A stretch of 5,447 nt of DNA from Promethearchaeum sp. GTDB lineage: Archaea > Asgardarchaeota > Lokiarchaeia > Sigyniarchaeales > Promethearchaeaceae. Under the pieces are notes generated by a model. It did no database searches. It was not told the DNA's origin and saw nothing but the letters and a program-made list of their open reading frames with translations. The stretch spans positions 1 to 5,447 of the forward strand of contig JAUWPK010000257.1 of the NCBI GenBank assembly GCA_030611625.1. The letters are read 5' to 3'. The translations under genes were made by a program, and so were the position numbers. Positions 1 through 5,281 of the stretch are shown here, one piece after another (position 1 is the first letter of the stretch; each line of letters begins with the position of its first letter).

Positions 1-351
1 GTTAGAAAAATGTACCTTGTGTATGGCTTCAGGAATGCTTGTCCACTGTGTTATTGCAAACTATGTTTTTTTGATTCTAATCAACCACAATGGTTTGATA
101 AAACCGATGATCTTTCAGAAAAATTGCTTTTTCATATGACACGGGCTATTCATTTAGCGGGAAGATGCACTGGTTGTGAAGCATGCACGAGGGCATGTCC
201 AGAGGGAATTGATATCCATTTATTATACAAAAAATTGAGAAAAATGACAAAAGATAGATGGAAAGTCGATAAAATTGAATTAGGGGAACCTTCTGTATTA
301 GGGTCCTACAAAGTAGATGATCCTCAAGAATTTATGGTTAAGGAAGATTAG
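1..351 (+). CDS. C-terminal part of a multi-cluster [4Fe-4S] electron-transfer protein (5' cut by window; probable 1-nt frameshift)
   Basis: This is the 3' end of an iron-sulfur protein likely to relay electrons for the HydB/HydG-like proteins encoded next. From about base 31 frame 1 reads RNACPLCYCKLCFFD, and a second complete ferredoxin motif C-x2-C-x2-C-x3-CP (GRCTGCEACTRACP) lies at 166-201. The tail ends LGSYKVDDPQEFMV. Cysteines at 40, 49, 55 and 64 add a C-P-x-C-x-C-x2-C patch. Bases 1-30 make sense only in frame 2 (LEKCTLCMA). Restoring one G between 29 and 30 joins the frames into CTLCMACRNACPLCYC, a perfect C-x2-C-x2-C-x3-CP motif. The ATG at 10 is therefore an out-of-frame artefact and not the start; the gene begins left of the window. 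The closest type I know is the dicluster protein found beside HdrA, FlxABCD or sulfhydrogenase subunits. Its full N-terminal domain is unseen, so the exact family is uncertain. The stop lies 14 nt before the next start. Confidence 0.82.
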   Translation, partial: VRKMYLVYGFRNACPLCYCKLCFFDSNQPQWFDKTDDLSEKLLFHMTRAIHLAGRCTGCEACTRACPEGIDIHLLYKKLRKMTKDRWKVDKIELGEPSVLGSYKVDDPQEFMVKED

Positions 352-353
352 AT

Positions 354-360
354 GGGGGAA
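354..360 (+). promoter_or_regulatory. G-rich ribosome-binding-like stretch deciding the TTG start
   Basis: GGGGGAA lies 5 nt upstream of the TTG at 366, the only canonical start in this frame after the in-frame stop at 339-341. A rival AGGA at 341-344 is ideally placed (7 nt) for the ATG at 352, directly after the preceding stop codon. As written, that ATG is out of frame and ends after six codons. Confidence 0.4.
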
Positions 361-365
361 TTGAA

Positions 366-1502
366 TTGGTAAAAAAAAAGAAAAAAAAGAAAGATAAGCA
401 AGAAAAGCAAGAGAACCAAAATAATCAGAAAAATCAGGATAATCCGAAAGATCAACAACATTCAATTGAGAAAATTATTCCAAAAGATAAATTGGATACT
501 TTTATCAAGGGATTATACAAAGATTTTAAGTTGATTGTTCCAAAAGAAGCTGAAAATGAAATAGAATTTGATTATCTTGACCCAGAAAATGAAGAATATC
601 AATTCCCAGAATATCAAAATTTAAGAGTTTCTCCCAAAAAATTTCTCTTTCCCCAAAAAGAAGTGTTATATTCCTTTGAAAAAGAAGGTACTGGAATAAA
701 AATTAAAGAAAAAGAAGAAAAAATCGAAGATCAAGTAATTTTTGGGATAAGGAATTGTGATGCGCGCAGTTACAAAATCCTAGATACATTCTTCTCATCT
801 GGAAAATATAGTGATCCTTACTATTTTAGCAAAAGAAATAAAACTCTATTAATTGGCTTAGCTTGCAACGAACCTATGACTACTTGTTTTTGCACATCAG
901 TTGGTGGTGCACCATTTTCATCTGAAGGTTTAGATGCCATTTTATACGATCTGGGAGATAAATACGTCTTTAAAATAATCTCTGAAAAAGGAAGTGCATT
1001 TAGTAAATATATTGGTGAGTATCCAGATGTTAAAAAGGCTGATCTTAAAAAGAAAGAAGAAATGGCAAAAAAGACACGTGATAAAATTAAATTTGATCTT
1101 AATTTGGATAACATTGAAAAGGATCTCGATGGTTTATTTGAAAGTGATATATGGTCTAAAGTTTCAAGAAGGTGTTTAAGTTGCGGAGCTTGTTCATATA
1201 TATGTCCTACCTGTCATTGCTTCGATGTGCAAGATAAATCTGATAAACATGGTGGGAAACGGGTTAGAATTTGGGATAATTGCCAAGCTTCAATTTTTAC
1301 ACTTGAAGCTTCAGGGCATAATCCTCGGAATTCAGGAAAGGAAAGGACACGACAGCGAATTTATCATAAATTTAACTATTATCTAAAAAATTATAAGATC
1401 CTTGGTTGCGTTGGCTGCGGAAGATGCATTAAAGTTTGTCCTACAAACCGAGATATTAGAGAAACTCTTAAGGCTGTAGTAGAAACTGCAGAAAAAGCGT
1501 AA
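366..1502 (+). CDS. HydB/AsrA-like dicluster [4Fe-4S] electron-transfer subunit
   Basis: A 378-aa protein of the family containing sulfhydrogenase beta subunit (HydB), anaerobic sulfite reductase subunit A and related Flx/Hdr-associated subunits. These are cytoplasmic iron-sulfur proteins passing electrons between a flavoprotein partner and a catalytic subunit. Visible marks are FGIRNCDARS (126-135), ACNEPMTTCFCTS (166-178; C167, C174, C176), a first ferredoxin motif C270-x2-C273-x2-C276-x3-CP with extra C283 and C285, the family stretch RIWDNCQASIFTL around C306, SGHNPR and RQRIYHKFNYY, and a second motif GCVGCGRCIKVCP (C348, C351, C354, C358). Length is typical. Residues 1-32 form an unusual Lys then Gln/Asn-rich tail (seven Lys at 3-9). 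The start is TTG at 366, because an in-frame stop lies at 339-341 and no ATG occurs before about residue 171. One extra G in the G-run at 354-358 would instead give an ATG start at 352. The HydG-like gene follows 15 nt downstream. Which enzyme it serves cannot be told here. Confidence 0.9.
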   Translation: MVKKKKKKKDKQEKQENQNNQKNQDNPKDQQHSIEKIIPKDKLDTFIKGLYKDFKLIVPKEAENEIEFDYLDPENEEYQFPEYQNLRVSPKKFLFPQKEVLYSFEKEGTGIKIKEKEEKIEDQVIFGIRNCDARSYKILDTFFSSGKYSDPYYFSKRNKTLLIGLACNEPMTTCFCTSVGGAPFSSEGLDAILYDLGDKYVFKIISEKGSAFSKYIGEYPDVKKADLKKKEEMAKKTRDKIKFDLNLDNIEKDLDGLFESDIWSKVSRRCLSCGACSYICPTCHCFDVQDKSDKHGGKRVRIWDNCQASIFTLEASGHNPRNSGKERTRQRIYHKFNYYLKNYKILGCVGCGRCIKVCPTNRDIRETLKAVVETAEKA

Positions 1503-1504
1503 AT

Positions 1505-1511
1505 AGGTAAG
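1505..1511 (+). promoter_or_regulatory. Ribosome-binding site of the HydG-like gene
   Basis: AGGTAAG sits 6 nt before the ATG at 1518. It partly matches the archaeal Shine-Dalgarno core (AGGTGA-like) and lies in the 15-nt gap after the previous stop, which supports ATG 1518 as the start. Confidence 0.45.
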
Positions 1512-1517
1512 AAAATA

Positions 1518-2378
1518 ATGAATCACAAACATGAACTTGATAATCCCTATATTCCTTCTTTGGTTACTATAGAAGATATCAATACAGAAAACGAGGTTAA
1601 CGATTTAAAAACTTTTAAATTAATTTTTAATGAATCGGCCGATAAAGAAAAATTCTATGAAAATTTTAAACCGGGCCAATTTGCAGAGATTACAGAATTT
1701 GGTATAGGTGAATCTCCAATCGGTATTGCAAGCTCACCAACAGAAGAAGATTACCTACTTTTTACAATTAAAAAAACAGGAAAGGTAACAAACCGTCTTC
1801 ATGATTCAAAACAGGGAAAAACTATCGGGATCCGGGGACCTTTTGGAAATGGTTGGCCGCTCAAAGAAGCAGAAGGTAAAAATTTAGTAATAATTGGTGG
1901 GGGTTTTGCCTTTACAACTTTACGCTCTTTAATTGTATATCTTTTGCATGGGAATAATCGAGAAAAATTTGGAGATATAACCATAGTATATGGATGCCGT
2001 AATCCAGGAGAGTTTTGTTATAAAAAAGATTTGGAAGAGTGGGGAAAAAGAGAAGATATAAATCTCAATTTAACCATTGATCGCGAACATCCTGATTGGA
2101 AAAAGTTGGTAGGTTTTGTTCCAACTATTACAAAAGAAGTTGCTCCAAGTCCAAAAGATGCTCTGGCGTTTGTGTGTGGTCCACCAATCATGATTAAATA
2201 TACCTCCCCGGTTCTCCAAGAACTAGGGTTTAAAGATGAGCAAATATTTCTATCGCTGGAGATGAGGATGAAATGTGGTATCGGGAAGTGTGGACGTTGT
2301 AATGTGGGCAGTAAATTTGTATGCATTGATGGACCTGTCTTTTCGCAAGCTGAATTAAAAGAACTACTTAGAGATTAG
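1518..2378 (+). CDS. HydG/AsrB-like FAD/NAD(P)-binding [2Fe-2S] reductase subunit
   Basis: A 286-aa cytoplasmic flavoprotein of the ferredoxin-NADP reductase superfamily, in the clade of sulfhydrogenase gamma (HydG), sulfite reductase subunit B and the dihydroorotate dehydrogenase electron-transfer subunit. It would move electrons between NAD(P)H and the neighbouring HydB-like protein through FAD and a [2Fe-2S] cluster. The FAD-binding barrel (about 15-115) shows KPGQFAEI (51-58), ESPIGIASSP (65-74) in the flavin-binding position, and GKVTNRLHD through IRGPFGNGWP. The nucleotide-binding domain shows VIIGGGFAFTTLRS (124-137), VYGCRNPGEFCYKKDLEEW (157-175) and FVCGPPIMIKYT (218-229). The C-terminal cluster motif is C253-x4-C258-x2-C261-x7-C269, as in DHOD-type reductases. 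Length is close to known HydG proteins. No catalytic hydrogenase or sulfite-reductase subunit is nearby, so substrate specificity (NAD or NADP) and the terminal partner are open. It is the last gene of the operon before an intergenic region with a new promoter. Confidence 0.92.
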   Translation: MNHKHELDNPYIPSLVTIEDINTENEVNDLKTFKLIFNESADKEKFYENFKPGQFAEITEFGIGESPIGIASSPTEEDYLLFTIKKTGKVTNRLHDSKQGKTIGIRGPFGNGWPLKEAEGKNLVIIGGGFAFTTLRSLIVYLLHGNNREKFGDITIVYGCRNPGEFCYKKDLEEWGKREDINLNLTIDREHPDWKKLVGFVPTITKEVAPSPKDALAFVCGPPIMIKYTSPVLQELGFKDEQIFLSLEMRMKCGIGKCGRCNVGSKFVCIDGPVFSQAELKELLRD

Positions 2379-2413
2379 GAAAGCTCTAGGATCCCAGAAT
2401 ACAAATAGTGAGC

Positions 2414-2440
2414 TGTAAGGTTCAAAAGTTATTCCTTACA
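2414..2440. repeat. 7-bp perfect inverted repeat abutting the serpin TATA box
   Basis: TGTAAGG (2414-2420) and CCTTACA (2434-2440) are perfect inverted copies with a 13-nt spacer. The right arm ends one base before the TATA-like element. The half-site spacing (20 nt centre to centre, about two helical turns) suits a dimeric regulator. Alternatively, with the following TTTTAT, it could act as a weak hairpin terminator for the upstream operon. Confidence 0.5.
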
Positions 2441-2441
2441 T

Positions 2442-2450
2442 TTTATATAA
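2442..2450 (+). promoter_or_regulatory. Archaeal TATA box of the serpin gene
   Basis: TTTATATAA is centred at 2446, 26 nt before the ATG at 2472. That is the usual TATA-to-start-site distance in archaea, so transcription would begin at or next to the ATG (preceded by T, a pyrimidine-purine initiator) and give a leaderless mRNA. A BRE just upstream is not convincing. The fit supports ATG 2472 over the in-frame TTG at 2457. Confidence 0.65.
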
Positions 2451-2471
2451 GTAAAATTGTCTATTTTTATT

Positions 2472-3725
2472 ATGAATAGAAAAGGATTAGCAATTGGAAT
2501 AATGTTTCTTATTGTTTCAGCGATAATTTCTACAACATTATTCTTTATTTTTGCCTATGACCCTACCTTTCCCGCAAAATTAGATGATACTGGTTCAACT
2601 GAAAAAGGTATTCAAGAAGTAGTAAATGCGAATAATCAATTTGCTTTAGAATTGTATTCAAAATTGAATGAAGATGAAGAAGGAAATATTTTTTACTCCC
2701 CTTATAGCATTTTCTCTGCTTTGGCAATGACTTATGAGGGTGCTGGAGGTCAAACAGCTGAAGAAATGGAATCGGTTTTTCATTTCCCTGATAAAAGCAT
2801 ATTAAGACCAAATTATGCTGCAATTTTTAATAATATTAATAGGGAAAGAACAAAATATGAATTAAGAACAGCAAATGCGCTATGGACACATTATGACTAC
2901 ACCTTTATTGAAGATTACACAAATAGAATTAAAAGTTTTTATGGAGGAAAAGCAACAAATGTTGATTTTGTAAGTGAAACAGAAAAATCAAGACAAACCA
3001 TTAATAGTTATATTGAAAAACAAACTAAAGATAATATTAAAGATTTAATACCTGTTGGAAGTCTCGATTCATCGACCAGGTTGGTAATTACAAATGCTAT
3101 TTATTTTGAGGGTAGGTGGGAATGGGAATTTGATGAATCTGATACGAGTGAGCAAGATTTCACAATATCTCCAAATAATATTGTATTAACTCCAATGATG
3201 CATATGGACCCTGACGAAACAAAATTTAATTATGCAAATTTGGAAGATCTACAAATCCTTGAATTGCCATATAAAGGAGACAAAATTTCAATGCTATTAT
3301 TATTACCAAAAGCAAATCTTAGTGTTATCGAGCCTTCTTTTACAGCAGAAAAACTTTACGAATATAAGGATCAAATGCATGAGACAAGTTTAGATGGAAT
3401 TTATTTACCTAAATTTGAATTTGATACTAAATATTTTATGAAAGAAGCGCTCAGCTCTTTGGGGATGCCAAATGCATTTGAAGAAAATGCAAATTTCTCA
3501 GGAATGACAACTGCTGGGGATCTTTATATTAGTAAGGTTATACATCAAGGTTATGTCAAAGTTGATGAAAAAGGAACGGAAGCTGCGGCTGCAACCGCCG
3601 TAGGTATGATTGCTACGTCTATGCCGCCTATTTTTAGCGCCGATCATCCGTTCATTTTCATAATTCAAGATAAGGAAACAGGAAATATTTTGTTTATGGG
3701 AAGAGTTTTTGATCCAACCGAATAA
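2472..3725 (+). CDS. Serpin (serine protease inhibitor family I4), membrane-anchored or secreted
   Basis: A 417-aa serpin, probably an inhibitory trap for serine or cysteine proteases outside the cell. After a charged start (MNRKG) residues 6-27 form one hydrophobic helix, and a linker leads to the serpin fold at about residue 45. Family marks are GNIFYSPYSIFSALAMTYEGA, then GGQTAEEM, then VITNAIYFEGRWEWEFDESDT, and the C-terminal signature FSADHPFIFII (388-398) with NILFMGRVFDP. The reactive-loop hinge GTEAAAAT (368-375; P15-P8) has the small residues needed for loop insertion. Aligned without gaps to alpha-1-antitrypsin, P1-P1' is Thr382-Ser383, followed by Met-Pro-Pro. There are no cysteines. 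ATG 2472 is chosen over TTG 2457 because the TATA box lies 26 nt upstream and the leader then starts like a prepilin signal (K4-G5-L6-A7). Residue A28 is an alternative classical cleavage site. Serpins are scattered in archaea, so horizontal acquisition is possible. No functional tie to the electron-transfer operon is evident. Confidence 0.95.
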   Translation: MNRKGLAIGIMFLIVSAIISTTLFFIFAYDPTFPAKLDDTGSTEKGIQEVVNANNQFALELYSKLNEDEEGNIFYSPYSIFSALAMTYEGAGGQTAEEMESVFHFPDKSILRPNYAAIFNNINRERTKYELRTANALWTHYDYTFIEDYTNRIKSFYGGKATNVDFVSETEKSRQTINSYIEKQTKDNIKDLIPVGSLDSSTRLVITNAIYFEGRWEWEFDESDTSEQDFTISPNNIVLTPMMHMDPDETKFNYANLEDLQILELPYKGDKISMLLLLPKANLSVIEPSFTAEKLYEYKDQMHETSLDGIYLPKFEFDTKYFMKEALSSLGMPNAFEENANFSGMTTAGDLYISKVIHQGYVKVDEKGTEAAAATAVGMIATSMPPIFSADHPFIFIIQDKETGNILFMGRVFDPTE

Positions 3726-3729
3726 AAAA
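3724..3729 (-). terminator. Short T-tract terminator for the methyltransferase gene
   Basis: Read on the minus strand, TTTTTT occurs about 28 nt after the methyltransferase stop and overlaps the serpin stop codon. With the T11 tract on the plus strand it gives a compact bidirectional termination zone in the 32-nt convergent gap. Weak on its own. Confidence 0.35.
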
Positions 3730-3757
3730 GAGATAACTAACTTCTGGTATCATAATA

Positions 3758-5194
3758 TTAATTTTTTTTTTTATTTGCTTTTTTAGGTTTAGGTTTTACC
3801 AATAAAAAGAATTCTCTTAATATCTTCTTTGAACTGCCATCGAAAATTGATTTAAATTTTGTTCTATGGAGTTCAAATGATGAATTTTCAGGATCAACAG
3901 TTTTCTCTGGTAAATGATCTGTGCTTAATAATTGAATTGTTTTAAAACCAATTTTTTCTGCCATACTATTAATTGGTAAGTTTAATCTACTATTACCACT
4001 AGTTTTTATGATAGGAGAAACAAAAGCTAACTTCCTTCCAGGTTTTAGCAACAGAAAAGCCTGTTCCATAAATTTTTTGTAAATAGGGATTACATCACTA
4101 ATCAAAAATTCATCCATCTTCCGAATGTTAGGTAAATTTTCCGAAATAGGCATAAGGATCGGTTCGCTAACTATTCCATCGAAGGATTCGGGAGAGAAAT
4201 GTTTATGCACATCTGAAATATCCGATTGAAAAATATTTTCCATTAAAACCTTCTGTGGAATTGGATCTTCAAGAAGTTGAGATGCAAATTCAATATTTTT
4301 ACGGGTTCCTTTAATGTAATTATTATCGATATCCGAACCAAATACTGTATAGCCTAACATATGTCCAAACTGAATAATTGTTCCTGAACCACAAAATGGA
4401 TCATAAATTTTTTTATTTTTTACTGATGGTGCGAGTTGCAAAAATGATATAAGTGTTTTTGCGAATTTTGGTGGGATTGTAAATTTAAATTCCTTAAAGG
4501 GGCGTTCTTCGTCCATATCCTTTTGAAAATTAGAATCTGCTACTGTAATCGTCTTTCCAAAATACATCCCCTCTGATGTCATACAATAGAGGAGTTCAAC
4601 TCTATTTGGCTCATAAAGTCGATAAGTAAAGAAATGATGGGGAAAAATTGGGTTTAATTTTCCACTTTCAATATTTTTTTGGGGATATCTATAATAAATT
4701 GCCTGCTTTGCCCCTTGTTCTTTAAGATAAGTGTTAAAAAATTTATTTACGTAATGTAGAAAATATGCAACAAGACTTTGTTTGTAATAAGGGTCATTAA
4801 ACGCTGTAGGATAAATGGAATTTGCTATAAAAAATTTTTTATTCTTGATATTCGGAAAAATTTCATATACTACGTCTTTTAATGTGTTATCAACATATCT
4901 TCTCCCAGAAAAGACCTTAGCTCTGTTATTCTCAATATCTATTGGAAAAGCATCAGTAAAAGTTTCACTATCAATGAAATCAATCATCTCTCCAATTTTC
5001 TGAACAGAACCAAGAAAAACCATTAAATTGCCAATTTGCTTGATAGACATCTTTTCATTTTCAAATTCTACTATGGCAACGTTTGAGGAATAATCTGTTA
5101 TTCTTCCTGCGTAATCTCGAGTTTGTAAATATGAATCGATTTCTGCAAGGGCTAACCGCCAATTGCGACCTAGTATAAAAAGAAATTTTCGAAT
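3758..5194 (-). CDS. TRM11/THUMP-type SAM-dependent RNA methyltransferase (COG1041-like), non-canonical start
   Basis: A 478-aa methyltransferase related to archaeal TrmG10/Trm11, which methylate N2 of tRNA guanosine-10. The frame is open from the in-frame TGA at 5222-5224. The 48 codons before the first ATG (5050) encode RKFLFILGRNWRLALAEID, the hallmark N-terminus of this family, so starting at 5050 would remove a real domain segment. No ATG, GTG or TTG is available in that stretch; ATT at 5194-5192, preceded by GGGG at 5206-5203, is the best-placed start. A THUMP-like region fills roughly 50-225. The linker ERPFKEFKFTIPPKFAKTL (about 230-248) leads into the Rossmann domain. Motif I is YDPFCGSGT (264-272), with an acidic SAM-ribose residue in VFGSDID (284-290). 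Motif IV reads IVSEPIL (341-347) instead of the usual (D/N)PP(Y/F), which questions the standard target. The C-terminus is Lys-rich (KPKPKKANKKKN). The coding end is convergent with the serpin gene. Confidence 0.88.
   Translation of the reverse strand: MRKFLFILGRNWRLALAEIDSYLQTRDYAGRITDYSSNVAIVEFENEKMSIKQIGNLMVFLGSVQKIGEMIDFIDSETFTDAFPIDIENNRAKVFSGRRYVDNTLKDVVYEIFPNIKNKKFFIANSIYPTAFNDPYYKQSLVAYFLHYVNKFFNTYLKEQGAKQAIYYRYPQKNIESGKLNPIFPHHFFTYRLYEPNRVELLYCMTSEGMYFGKTITVADSNFQKDMDEERPFKEFKFTIPPKFAKTLISFLQLAPSVKNKKIYDPFCGSGTIIQFGHMLGYTVFGSDIDNNYIKGTRKNIEFASQLLEDPIPQKVLMENIFQSDISDVHKHFSPESFDGIVSEPILMPISENLPNIRKMDEFLISDVIPIYKKFMEQAFLLLKPGRKLAFVSPIIKTSGNSRLNLPINSMAEKIGFKTIQLLSTDHLPEKTVDPENSSFELHRTKFKSIFDGSSKKILREFFLLVKPKPKKANKKKN
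3762..3772 (+). terminator. T-tract terminator of the serpin gene, inside the convergent gene
   Basis: Eleven T residues lie 37 nt after the serpin stop with no GC-rich stem, as expected for archaeal oligo-T termination. On the other strand the same bases are the AAA codons of the methyltransferase's C-terminal Lys residues, so this signal doubles as coding sequence. Confidence 0.5.
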
Positions 5195-5202
5195 CTTTAA
5201 AA

Positions 5203-5206
5203 CCCC
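5203..5206 (-). promoter_or_regulatory. GGGG ribosome-binding-like site for the ATT start
   Basis: GGGG on the minus strand lies 8 nt before the ATT at 5194 and is the only G-rich stretch upstream. It resembles the G-run in front of the TTG start at 366. It sits in the 3' arm of the inverted repeat 5204-5242, so the leader could hide it by folding. Confidence 0.35.
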
Positions 5207-5242
5207 AAAATTAACAAAGAATCAAATAATTAGAATTTTGGG
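5204..5242 (-). promoter_or_regulatory. 9-bp inverted repeat in the methyltransferase leader, possible SD-hiding hairpin or operator
   Basis: CCCAAAATT (5204-5212) and AATTTTGGG (5234-5242) are perfect inverted copies separated by 21 nt. In the minus-strand transcript the 3' arm AATTTTGGG includes three of the four Gs of the GGGG before the ATT start, so pairing would mask it. As DNA it could be a regulator site. The promoter itself is not clear; AT-rich candidates lie around 5243-5253. Confidence 0.4.
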
Positions 5243-5259
5243 ATTAAAATTAACAAGAG

Positions 5260-5275
5260 AAAAAAAAGAAAAAAA
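5260..5275 (-). terminator. T-tract terminator of the membrane-protein gene
   Basis: On the minus strand T7-C-T8 begins 7 nt after the TAA at 5284-5282 of the membrane-protein gene. A long T-tract without a stem is the expected archaeal terminator. It separates that gene from the methyltransferase downstream, which therefore probably has its own promoter. Confidence 0.6.
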
Positions 5276-5281
5276 TTTGTA

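Noticed and set aside
10..351. A complete small protein starting at ATG 10
   Set aside because: The frame is open to the window edge and the bases before 30 match the iron-sulfur motif only in another frame, so this ATG is an artefact of the left truncation and the frameshift.
371..389. A9-G-A8 run as a programmed frameshift site
   Set aside because: Both shifted frames lack a conserved protein continuation and the zero frame already encodes the whole family domain, so slippage has no visible purpose.
821..1114. Minus-strand frame of 97 residues inside the HydB-like gene
   Set aside because: It is antisense to strongly conserved coding sequence and shows no family motif.
2018..2326. Minus-strand frame of 102 residues inside the HydG-like gene
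   Set aside because: It is a shadow of the conserved NAD-binding and [2Fe-2S] coding region.
2382..2414. Inverted pair AGCTC / GAGCT after the HydG-like gene as a terminator hairpin
   Set aside because: It has only five base pairs, a 23-nt loop and no T-tract directly after it; this is too weak to call.
2457..2471. TTG 2457 as the serpin start
   Set aside because: It would begin only 7 nt after the TATA box and so lie upstream of the expected transcription start. ATG 2472 fits both the promoter spacing and a normal leader peptide.
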